Assembly (NCBI RefSeq): GCF_023101685.1
Contig: NZ_CP082164.1
Location: forward strand, 5,146,001 to 5,210,000
Direction: 5' to 3'
Length of the DNA: 64,000 bases
Source: Bradyrhizobium sp. 186
Lineage (GTDB): Bacteria > Pseudomonadota > Alphaproteobacteria > Rhizobiales > Xanthobacteraceae
The notes under the pieces: generated by a model
The model's database searches: none
The model's input: the letters and a program-made list of their open reading frames with translations, nothing else
Told to the model about the DNA's origin: nothing
Program-made: the position numbers and the translations under genes
Part shown: piece after piece, positions 43,579 through 50,241 of the stretch
Numbering within the stretch: the stretch's first letter is position 1
Layout of the letters: each line of letters opens with the position of its first letter

Positions 43579-44376
43579 ATGAAAAAGCTTTTAGTTGCCG
43601 CGGCCGGGATGATCGCGATGAGCCTGTCGGCTCCCGCGAGCGCGGCGGACCTCGCAGCGCGTCCTTACGTGAAAGCTCCGCCGCCGGCGATCGCCGCGAT
43701 CTACGACTGGAGCGGCTTCTACATCGGCATCAACGGCGGTGGCGGCTCAAGCCACAAGTGCTGGGACTTCGTCGACACTTTTGGCGGTGTGACTGGCGTT
43801 CCGGGTAGTCTTGTCGGTGAAGGCTGTCACAATGCGACCGGGGGCACGGTCGGTGGTCAGATCGGTTATCGCTGGCAGTCAGCAAGCTGGGTGTTCGGTG
43901 TCGAAGGCCAGGGCAACTGGGCGGATTTCAAGGGCGACAATATCAGCGCGATCCCGGGATTCGGCCTTCGCAATCAGTCGAAAATTGACGCCTTCGGTCT
44001 GATCACGGGCCAAATCGGTTACGCCTGGAACAACGCCCTGTTCTACGTCAAAGGTGGCGCCGCCGTCGTCGGCGATCGCTACAGGACCTTTGACGTTGCA
44101 ACCGGCCTTGAATTCGATCGGGCGAACGACCAAACCCGCTGGGGCGGGACGGTCGGCGCCGGCTTCGAATATGGCTTTGCGCCGAATTGGTCGGTTGGCA
44201 TCGAGTACAATCACATCTTCCTCGAACGTCGTAACGTCGATTTCACTGGCTCCGGCAACTTCGCCGGCGCGGGACTTGGTGTCTTTACGCGCACCGAGCG
44301 TATCGATCAGAACGTCGACATGGGCCTCGTCCGCTTGAACTACCGTTTCGGCGGCCCGATGATCGCGAAGTACTGA
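43579..44376 (+). CDS. Omp31-family porin carried by the integrative element
   Basis: A 265-residue outer membrane protein with a signal peptide (MKKLLVAAAGMIAMSLSAPASAA) and mature start DLAARPYVKAPPP. It shares long stretches with the chromosomal protein at 539-1285 (DWSGFYIGINGGGG, SWVFGVEGQGNWADF, ATGGTVGGQIGYRWQ), and the same terminal strand ending GGPMIAKY. GGGGAGACTCGC precedes the ATG at 43579. A strong terminator follows. Presence of a full-length porin inside a phage-like element suggests host-surface cargo; the possible role in phage receptor change is inference. Confidence 0.9.
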   Translation: MKKLLVAAAGMIAMSLSAPASAADLAARPYVKAPPPAIAAIYDWSGFYIGINGGGGSSHKCWDFVDTFGGVTGVPGSLVGEGCHNATGGTVGGQIGYRWQSASWVFGVEGQGNWADFKGDNISAIPGFGLRNQSKIDAFGLITGQIGYAWNNALFYVKGGAAVVGDRYRTFDVATGLEFDRANDQTRWGGTVGAGFEYGFAPNWSVGIEYNHIFLERRNVDFTGSGNFAGAGLGVFTRTERIDQNVDMGLVRLNYRFGGPMIAKY

Positions 44377-44399
44377 GTAGCTTCATTAAAAGAACAGGG

Positions 44400-44428
44400 G
44401 GCCGGCTCTTTGAGCCGGCCTTCTTCTT
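44400..44428 (+). terminator. Rho-independent terminator
   Basis: GGCCGGCTC (44400-44408) and GAGCCGGCC (44412-44420) with a TTT loop, followed by TTCTTCTT. It lies 24 bp after the porin stop. Confidence 0.9.
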
Positions 44429-44441
44429 GGGGAGGCTCGAA

Positions 44442-44750
44442 ATGACAAAGACCTACAGGCCAGTCATCCCGTCGCAGCTCGCCGCCGATCTAAACCGAGC
44501 ATTCGCTTCGGCTGAACCTCACACGGTTTGCCGGGCGATCGGGCAATCACTCAAAGATTTCAACGTTTCAGAAATCTCAAAAAAAACCGGACTGCAGCGT
44601 ACAAGCATCTATCGCGGTTTCGGCGACGAACAGCTTCCGAACTTTTCCACTGTTCTTGCTGTACTCACAGCGATGGGCTTGGAGCTCAAGGTGGCTCCAC
44701 GCGTCGGCGCCGAAACCAAGCGCTTCCGCGAAGCGTCCGTCGGCTATTGA
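44442..44750 (+). CDS. HigA-like addiction-module antidote protein (HI1420 type)
   Basis: A 102-residue XRE-fold antitoxin. The C-terminal half matches the HI1420/dnstrm antidote family: VSEISKKTGLQRTSIYRGFG (helix-turn-helix), then FSTVLAVLTAMGLELKVAPR. GGGGAGGCTCGAA precedes the ATG. Antidotes of this family normally follow a RelE/HigB-like toxin gene; the upstream neighbour here is the porin, and no toxin is visible on either side. Confidence 0.75.
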   Translation: MTKTYRPVIPSQLAADLNRAFASAEPHTVCRAIGQSLKDFNVSEISKKTGLQRTSIYRGFGDEQLPNFSTVLAVLTAMGLELKVAPRVGAETKRFREASVGY

Positions 44751-45067
44751 AGAACGCGGGCGAGCTACGCTACTGCGCGTCGTGGGTCTGGATAGTTCGA
44801 CTCGTTTCCCGTTCAACATCCGGTCTAGCGGGGTTCGGCGCGTTTTCCACGTCCGGCGGGTCGGTAAATGCCGCCTCGACGCGGAGCCTGTCCCAAATCA
44901 CCCGCCCGTCGATTTTCTTAGGCTAGCTCCTACGCTTAGCGAACTGATGGAGACGCGCGTCGGTTCGATCGTGTCGGGTGGTCCGGGGCGCGGGCGCGCG
45001 TCGAGACCAGCCTTTCTTTTGTCGAAATTTGGGCACTAGTTTGTTTTTTGAAAAAGGGAGAAGTTAA
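44751..45067. other. 317-bp leader region of the cold-shock gene
   Basis: No gene was seen. A long untranslated leader is usual for cspA-type genes, but no cold-box sequence was identified. Confidence 0.35.
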
Positions 45068-45271
45068 GTGGCGATGGGGACCGTGAAGTGGTTCAACCCG
45101 ACAAAGGGTTATGGATTTATACAGCCTGACAACGGCGGCAAGGACGTCTTTGTTCACATCTCGGCAGTTGAGAAAGCTGGTTTCACCTCTCTCGCCGAGG
45201 GGGCCAAGGTCAGCTTCGACGTCGTGAACAATCGCGGAAAAGATTCGGCGGAAAATCTACGGATCGGGTGA
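45068..45271 (+). CDS. cspA: cold-shock protein, CspA family
   Basis: A 67-residue nucleic-acid-binding protein with the classical cold-shock domain: [20 protein letters not shown] (RNP1 KGYGFI) and [14 protein letters not shown] (RNP2 VFVHI). The GTG start at 45068 has GGGAGAAG 5 nt upstream; an ATG at 45074 is also possible. CspA-type proteins chaperone RNA. It is common for phage-like elements to carry extra copies. Confidence 0.95.
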   Translation: MAMGTVKWFNPTKGYGFIQPDNGGKDVFVHISAVEKAGFTSLAEGAKVSFDVVNNRGKDSAENLRIG

Positions 45272-45305
45272 TATAGCACGGCCAGTCGCTACGAGCGCTC
45301 GCTAA

Positions 45306-45494
45306 TCATTGTTTGTTGTTGGCATTCGCCTCCGGTTCGACGGCCGGTTGATCGGTTTTAGGTACTGCGGGTTCTCGCACGCTATCTTTGGGCTTTTGTA
45401 GGTTTCTTTGGAACGCCCATCCGATCAATCCCGCCAGCACGAGGACAGCTCCGGCGAGCATCAACCAGTGGGGATATTCGACCCTGGAAAGCAT
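45306..45494 (-). CDS. small membrane protein
   Basis: A 62-residue protein with one membrane helix (WLMLAGAVLVLAGLIGWAF) after a short N-terminus and a long charged tail (QRNLQKPKDSVREPAVPKTD). It lies 11 bp downstream of the next small membrane protein gene and may share its promoter. Function is unknown. Confidence 0.6.
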   Translation of the reverse strand: MLSRVEYPHWLMLAGAVLVLAGLIGWAFQRNLQKPKDSVREPAVPKTDQPAVEPEANANNKQ

Positions 45495-45505
45495 CGCTGT
45501 TCCCG

Positions 45506-45709
45506 CTAGTGCTCAGCGCTCACCTTCGTGCCGCAGCGGCTGGGTACGCAACCGTTCTTGAGCGCAATGGTTTCGGCGACTGCTTCTTTTTTGGTCGGAA
45601 AGTGCGTCGCCACCAACGACAGGACTCCAGCGATGCAGAGGGCAGTCAAAGCGGCGCCCGCAACGCTTACCGCACCTCGCAATAGCAACTGCCCCAACGC
45701 GCGCGACAT
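45506..45709 (-). CDS. small membrane protein with Cys-containing tail
   Basis: A 67-residue protein with one membrane helix (GAALTALCIAGVLSLVA) and a C-terminal tail with a CVPSRCGTK pair of Cys separated by four residues, possibly a disulfide outside the cytoplasm. It is the upstream member of the pair with 45306-45494. No family is recognised. Confidence 0.55.
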   Translation of the reverse strand: MSRALGQLLLRGAVSVAGAALTALCIAGVLSLVATHFPTKKEAVAETIALKNGCVPSRCGTKVSAEH

Positions 45710-45850
45710 GGTATCCGCTTAGCTTGAGATACTTAATGAATGCTGCGCGCGATCAGCGGCGCACAGAAAAGCGCGTCGCATCGCGCGGCATCCTATCAGA
45801 TCAAGGTTCCGTGGAAGCGAGCGCTGTCGGATGACCTAGTAGGTGCCCGC

Positions 45851-46027
45851 CTATTGCGTGCTGAGCGACACGCCAAGAACAAATGCCTTAGCCGCCGTCG
45901 CGCCCGGCGTTCGCTTCAACTTCTTTGCGATCTTCGTGACACCAGTCTTTTGCTTCGCAAGTGACTTCAGCGTCTTCAGGTCGTCTTTCGTCCACTCGCG
46001 ACGAACAGTCTTCTTTTTCTTGGCCAA
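45851..46027 (-). CDS. small basic protein (58 aa), MAKKKKTVRREW type
   Basis: A 58-residue protein starting TTG at 46027 with GGAGCGCCGAG upstream (MAKKKKTVRREWTKDDLKTL, then KIAKKLKRTPGATAAKAF). It resembles a family of tiny Lys-rich proteins of Rhizobiales whose second half looks like a helix-turn-helix (KIAKKLKRTPGATAAKA). The pattern suggests DNA binding. It is short, but the ribosome site and composition support it. Confidence 0.65.
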   Translation of the reverse strand: MAKKKKTVRREWTKDDLKTLKSLAKQKTGVTKIAKKLKRTPGATAAKAFVLGVSLSTQ

Positions 46028-46188
46028 CTCGGCGCTCCTTCATTGATAGGAGCGCGGTCTAACACATGGCGCGCGGTACGCAAAATCCCTGGTGAATGGC
46101 GCTGTTTGACGAACCCTGTCGTTTTTGACAGGTGCGGGCCGTCCCGAGACGTGGGCATGATCGCGGCTAAAGGACGAGGGCCGCGGCT

Positions 46189-46470
46189 ATGCGACGTTAC
46201 TACTTCCCGATTTTCCACAAGGGAGAGACACAGGCGGACCATGTGGGGGAACTATTTGGCTCTGCTGAACTAGCGGCCCAATACGGCGCCCGTGTTGCTC
46301 GGGATATCGCCAGCGACCCCGACTACGACCGTGGTGCGGGCACGGTCGTAAGCGTGGTTGACGCCTCCTCCGATGCTGAGATCGCGCGGCACAGGGTTGA
46401 TAGTCTTGCTTGTTGCTGCGGTGAAGGATGCCAAGGCGTGAAGGGTGTTGGCTTGAGGGGCCTGGGCTAA
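46189..46470 (+). CDS. DUF6894-like small protein
   Basis: A 93-residue protein whose first 60 residues match the DUF6894 pattern (MRRYYFPIFHKGETQADHVG, then LFGSAELAAQYGARVARDIA, then DYDRGAGTVVSVVDASSDAE). The tail (HRVDSLACCCGEGCQGVK) is Cys-rich and not typical. Its stop overlaps the stop of the convergent HTH gene by 3-4 bp. Function unknown. Confidence 0.65.
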   Translation: MRRYYFPIFHKGETQADHVGELFGSAELAAQYGARVARDIASDPDYDRGAGTVVSVVDASSDAEIARHRVDSLACCCGEGCQGVKGVGLRGLG

Positions 46471-46688
46471 CCGAACCATTGCGCGAAGGCGCGTCCGCTG
46501 GTGCGGCTTACTCGGCCTTGCTGCTTGCGGAAACGTTGCAACCGACCGTAGACGGCCTGGCGAGTGCGGCCTAACCGCTCGCCGAGCTCGGTTGCAGTCA
46601 TGCCCTGATCGAGTAGCGCAAGAAGTTGCGCTTCTTCTTCGGGCGACCACGGGCGGATCTCTTGTCGATTGTTGGACATCGATTTCAT
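46467..46688 (-). CDS. small HTH (SANT/Myb-like or sigma-like) protein
   Basis: A 73-residue protein (MKSMSNNRQEIRPWSPEEEA, then LLDQGMTATELGERLGRTRQ, then VYGRLQRFRKQQGR). WSPEEEAQLLALL and TATELGERLGRTRQAVYGRL form a helix-turn-helix of the type seen in small phage and Bradyrhizobium regulators. Start at 46688 or 46679 (MSNNRQ). The gene overlaps its convergent neighbour. Probably a DNA-binding regulator of element genes. Confidence 0.6.
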   Translation of the reverse strand: MKSMSNNRQEIRPWSPEEEAQLLALLDQGMTATELGERLGRTRQAVYGRLQRFRKQQGRVSRTSGRAFAQWFG

Positions 46689-46918
46689 GCCAGCAAAAGC
46701 GCTGCGAGCCATCATTGTACAGCAAGATGGTAAATGATGAGTTCTGCCGTCGGACGGAGTGGCGGCGGGAGTTGAGGGGCAGGAGGAAGCGATGGAGGTG
46801 AGGCTGGCGGCCGGTGAGGGCGAGGAGTGCATGATGGAGTCGGCGAGCTGGCAATGCTGTCGCAGTAACGAAATCTAACCATATTCCTGCTATTTTATCC
46901 GTTCTGAATGAGGGCCTT

Positions 46919-47671
46919 ATGGCGGAAACTTCCATTGAATGGACTGATGCAACGTGGAACCCGGTAGCTGGCTGCACGGTGTTAACTGCTGGATGCACTA
47001 ACTGTTACGCGATGCGCATGGCTGCGCGGCTGGATGCTATGGGCGTTGCTAAGTACAAGGGACTGACTCGAAAAAGCGGCAAACGTGCCGTGTGGACCGG
47101 AAAAATTCGGCTCGATCAAAGCTCGTTGGAAACACCGAAAGCGTGGTCGAAACCGCGCAAGGTTTTCGTAAATTCAATGTCTGATCTGTTCCATCCTGAC
47201 GTGTCCGCCGATTTTATTTTCCGTGTGTGGCAGGTGATGAAGGAAACTCCCCGCCACACCTATCAGATACTCACGAAGCGTCCCGACCGTATGGCGGAAG
47301 TTTTGTCCCAACCGCAGTTCGAAATTCTGCCGAATGTCTGGCTGGGGACCAGTGTTGAAGATGGCCGCGTACTGTTCCGGCTTGATGATGTTCGGAGGGT
47401 ACCTGCTGCGGTCAGGTTTGTGTCACTGGAGCCGCTTATCGGCTCGGTCGCAGACGGCGACCTTACAGGCATTCACTGGGCGATAGTTGGGGGTGAGAGT
47501 GGGCCGCGCGCGCGGCCAATGAATCCAGAATGGGTTGATGAAATCGAGTCGATGTGTCGCCGGGCGGGGACTGCATTTTTCTTCAAGCAGTGGGGCGGCA
47601 AGAATAAAAAAGTGACAGGTCGCACGTTGAATGGCCGGACCTACGACGAGATGCCAACACTGACTTTCTGA
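46919..47671 (+). CDS. DUF5131 (phage Gp37/Gp68) three-Cys-motif protein
   Basis: A 250-residue protein of the Gp37/Gp68 family. The N-terminus (MAETSIEWTDATWNPVAGCT) contains the three-Cys motif Cx6CxxC (C19, C26, C29 in GCTVLTAGCTNCYA), which looks like a radical-SAM-like Fe-S site although spacing differs from CxxxCxxC. Other family marks are VFVNSMSDLFHPDV, YQILTKRPDRM and WLGTSVED. The stop touches the stop of the convergent TcmP gene (47671/47672), and this partner pairing is characteristic. Function not established. Confidence 0.85.
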   Translation: MAETSIEWTDATWNPVAGCTVLTAGCTNCYAMRMAARLDAMGVAKYKGLTRKSGKRAVWTGKIRLDQSSLETPKAWSKPRKVFVNSMSDLFHPDVSADFIFRVWQVMKETPRHTYQILTKRPDRMAEVLSQPQFEILPNVWLGTSVEDGRVLFRLDDVRRVPAAVRFVSLEPLIGSVADGDLTGIHWAIVGGESGPRARPMNPEWVDEIESMCRRAGTAFFFKQWGGKNKKVTGRTLNGRTYDEMPTLTF

Positions 47672-48529
47672 TTAGCGATGCTTGTTGAAAATCCCTTCGA
47701 TAATTTTTTGTGCGACGGGCTTCTGTGAGGCAAAAATCAAGTAGTAGACTACGGCATTGTTGCTGTTTTTCATCGGTAGCGGATCTGGCACATACTTAAA
47801 TCCTGCTACCTTCTTCAACCTCTCTCGAAAAGCTTCTACAACTACATCGTTGCTCTGCTTTACAATATCTGGACCGCCAAAGAGGTTACCTTGGGGGTGC
47901 TCGGCGTAAGCAACGCTCCGCCAAGACTCGTCGCCCCAAAAGCGATTCATACGATCGATGCCGTCCTGTGGCACGGCGCTGGGATCGCGCCAAATGGCAT
48001 TTCGGTTCATATCCATCACCGGGAAATTCAGAAACATATCGACGGCCCGAGATTTCCCAGCCATGTCCATTGCCCTCCAGTCCAAATGAAGTCCGTACGG
48101 ATCAAAAAGACAAAGCGCGCGATTGTAATGTTCATATTGGATTGTCGGCAGCAGTGAGCGGATCAAATAATCAGACGCATCGCCGGTCTTGATCTGCACA
48201 TTGCTTCTACCAGCGCAAATGGATTTGAGGTGCGCTGTCTTTTGCTCGTTCATGTCGATAAAATAAAAGCCGTCAAATGGCGGAGAAATTTTTAGCGCTC
48301 TAGCGGGACTTCCGTCGATCTGATCGCCAGTATTTTTCGAGATGTGCACGCCAGCTCCGCTGAACGCATCGACGTAGTATTTTTTCAGGCTCTGGTTCGC
48401 AAAGGCGTTTGTATATGCCGCACCATAATTCTCAACGATCTCAAGTTTCAACTCAGACCAGATCCCAACCTCATCGAATTCAAGCTCTGGAAGGTTGTTC
48501 ATCGCGGAAGGAGTGGGAGTCATTTCCAT
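47672..48529 (-). CDS. tcmP: three-Cys-motif partner protein TcmP
   Basis: A 285-residue protein of the TcmP family, which is found next to DUF5131 proteins. It has a Rossmann-methyltransferase look: YYVDAFSGAG (residues 51-60, motif I), FYFIDMNE (88-95, motif II acid), NVQIKTGDASDYLI and LFDPYGLHLDW (141-151, resembling the DPPY catalytic loop). It therefore may methylate a nucleic acid or base, but no activity is known to me. The two genes are convergent and end to end, which is unusual, as partners are normally co-directional. Confidence 0.8.
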   Translation of the reverse strand: MEMTPTPSAMNNLPELEFDEVGIWSELKLEIVENYGAAYTNAFANQSLKKYYVDAFSGAGVHISKNTGDQIDGSPARALKISPPFDGFYFIDMNEQKTAHLKSICAGRSNVQIKTGDASDYLIRSLLPTIQYEHYNRALCLFDPYGLHLDWRAMDMAGKSRAVDMFLNFPVMDMNRNAIWRDPSAVPQDGIDRMNRFWGDESWRSVAYAEHPQGNLFGGPDIVKQSNDVVVEAFRERLKKVAGFKYVPDPLPMKNSNNAVVYYLIFASQKPVAQKIIEGIFNKHR

Positions 48530-48610
48530 GTGTCTGGTTCCGTAGCCGAGGTATGATTTAAGCCGCCTTAAGGACGCTGCGACGGCGTGTCCGCATAATG
48601 CAGCGGCATT

Positions 48611-48922
48611 CTATCGACTGATACGAACGTCGCCGCACGCTTCTTCGCTCGGCCGCTCACCATCAAAATCTGTGTGAGCGAGTAGGGCGCCAATGCCAAA
48701 CAACACCATTCCGCCGATCCAAATCAGTGCGGAGGCAGCAAGAAGCGCCGACGTCCCAACGCCGATACTACCGGTGAGACCGAACAGCGTGCCGGCGTTG
48801 AACAACAGTCCGACGACGCCCCAAAGCCAGAAAAGAGATGTTAGCAGGCCGCGCCCTGTGCCCTGCTGGCTACGGAGCCGGAACGTGCGCTCCCAGCTTT
48901 CTTTGCGTTGAAATAGCCCCAT
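48611..48922 (-). CDS. membrane protein, unknown
   Basis: A 103-residue protein with two to three hydrophobic segments (LLTSLFWLWGVVGLLFNAGT, LFGLTGSIGVGTSALLAASA, LIWIGGMVLFGIGALLA) between a basic N-terminus and an acidic tail (TDFDGERPSEEACGDVRI). It is probably a small inner-membrane protein. GGGGATTTCAATG-like sequence lies at the start. No family recognised. Confidence 0.6.
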   Translation of the reverse strand: MGLFQRKESWERTFRLRSQQGTGRGLLTSLFWLWGVVGLLFNAGTLFGLTGSIGVGTSALLAASALIWIGGMVLFGIGALLAHTDFDGERPSEEACGDVRISR

Positions 48923-48977
48923 TGAAATCCCCTAGACCCGTCACGACCATAAGGCGAGGGAAGCGGAGGGGGCAACC

Positions 48978-49217
48978 CTACTTGCGGGCAAGGCGAACGC
49001 CCGACCCACCATCGATCGTCTGGCCATCGTCGAGGAAGATGACGCCGGCAGATTCGAGGGCGGCGCGGATGGCGGCGAGATTGTTCGCAATAGGCCGGCG
49101 GTTCCCGATCTCAAATTCAGCCACCGTCGCGCGAGAGAGCCCCGAGCGGTTTGCCAAATCCGTTTGGGACCAAGCCAATAACCCCCGAGCAGCTCGACAT
49201 TGCGCGTCTGTAATCAT
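48978..49217 (-). CDS. XRE-family transcriptional regulator
   Basis: A 79-residue regulator. Residues 5-56 form a Cro/CI type HTH (QCRAARGLLAWSQTDLANRS, then GLSRATVAEFEIGNRRPIAN), and the rest is IRAALESAGVIFLDDG, a common family tail. It is transcribed divergently from the gene at 49316 across an A+T-rich 98-bp region, where it could bind. It may control the adjacent excision and integration genes; inferred from position. Confidence 0.8.
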   Translation of the reverse strand: MITDAQCRAARGLLAWSQTDLANRSGLSRATVAEFEIGNRRPIANNLAAIRAALESAGVIFLDDGQTIDGGSGVRLARK

Positions 49218-49315
49218 ACAAATTGTATAACCATAGTCAGAATGCTTGACTATTTGCCTAGCATAAGTCAATTTGCATAACGTTAGCCTAATTGCAGATT
49301 CGGAGCAAACGCAAA
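49218..49315. promoter_or_regulatory. divergent promoter/operator region
   Basis: A+T-rich stretch between the XRE regulator and the next gene. It contains TACAAATTGTA and repeated AATTTGCATAA/CTATTTGCCTAG-like words that could be operators. No exact dyad longer than 5 bp was seen. Confidence 0.35.
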
Positions 49316-49747
49316 ATGCCGCAAGCACGCTTGCAGGCCGACGCTGTCGGCTTGCCCATTTCCCGCCAGATTGTGGAGGCGCAAATCGACTTGCTAATCG
49401 ACCTCCTCGACCTCCTCGACCAACTCGACGACGCCGACAGCGAACCCAGCCTAGGCTTCTCGACGGGCGGCTATCGGCCAGAGGATCAGCCTCAGGAGGG
49501 CCTTGCTCTGCACATGAACGCCGACGCAGGCCGGGACATGGAAGATGAACACGATGGCGCTGAACCGCACGAGGACTCAGAACCGAGCCTCGGTTGGACC
49601 TCGACCACCAACCAGACCGCGCCCGGATGGGAGGCAAACTACCTTGGCGCCGTCGACCTTGAGGGCGGCGTTGGGCCGGTGCGAAGGGGGCGGCCGGCAT
49701 CGCGCACGGGCAATCGCGTGGTGGTCGGTGCTGGGGTTTTGGGGTAA
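49316..49747 (+). CDS. acidic hypothetical protein
   Basis: A 143-residue, very acidic protein. The helix QIVEAQIDLLIDLLDLLDQL is followed by two copies of SEPSLGF/SEPSLGW (DADSEPSLGFSTGG and HEDSEPSLGWTSTT) in a Gly/Asp-rich chain. DxEPSLGW repeats of this kind recur in Bradyrhizobium proteins of unknown role (from memory). The start may also be at 49292. Terminator-like hairpin lies about 50 bp downstream. Confidence 0.6.
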   Translation: MPQARLQADAVGLPISRQIVEAQIDLLIDLLDLLDQLDDADSEPSLGFSTGGYRPEDQPQEGLALHMNADAGRDMEDEHDGAEPHEDSEPSLGWTSTTNQTAPGWEANYLGAVDLEGGVGPVRRGRPASRTGNRVVVGAGVLG

Positions 49748-49800
49748 AAACGCCCATCGGCGGCGTGATGTTGCCCCCAAGTTTCACTGCGCCGCTGAGG

Positions 49801-49828
49801 CCCGCTCCAGCCGCAAAGCTGGGGCGGG
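49801..49828 (+). terminator. Rho-independent terminator
   Basis: CCCGCTCCAGC (49801-49811) and GCTGGGGCGGG (49818-49828) with a CGCAAA loop (one G-T wobble), followed by CTATTTCTT. Confidence 0.75.
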
Positions 49829-49980
49829 CTATTTCTTCCCAATGCAAGTAACGAATTCTTACAAATCGGTTACAGCGTCGGTTTGTGCCGCATTTGTTCG
49901 AAAGCCACCATGTATAAACTGACTCGTGCGTCGGCTCTAGCCGGCGAGGTAAGCAGAGCCATTTTCTCAGGGGCGCGCTC

Positions 49981-50241
49981 TTGCCCAATCCCGCCAACGA
50001 CAACCGACCCGTACAGCCGCGCGGCCTGCGTCGCACGGCTGCGGCACGATACCTCGGGATCTCTCCCAGCTATTTCGATACCCAGCGCAAGGCTGGTAAT
50101 ATTCCGGCGCCGAGGCAGATGCTCGGCGTGGTGCTATGGGACCGCAACGATCTCGACCGCTTGTTCGATGGTGTTTCGGTCGGGAACGAAAACGACGACT
50201 ATTGGGATAAGCAATGCGGCAGCGGAAACCCAAATACGTAA
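49981..50241 (+). CDS. probable excisionase/AlpA-like HTH protein
   Basis: An 86-residue protein with an N-terminal ANDNR segment and a MerR-like winged helix-turn-helix (LRRTAAARYLGISPSYFDTQ, then APRQMLGVVLWDRNDLDRLF), the layout of phage excisionase or AlpA-like proteins that recognise att-arm DNA. It starts at TTG 49981 and overlaps the integrase gene by 28 bp, so translation is coupled. It is the natural recombination directionality factor of the element. Confidence 0.75.
   Translation: MPNPANDNRPVQPRGLRRTAAARYLGISPSYFDTQRKAGNIPAPRQMLGVVLWDRNDLDRLFDGVSVGNENDDYWDKQCGSGNPNT

Noticed and set aside
46270..46998. A 242-codon minus-strand frame across the DUF6894-like and DUF5131 starts
   Set aside because: It overlaps three better supported genes and shows no domain.
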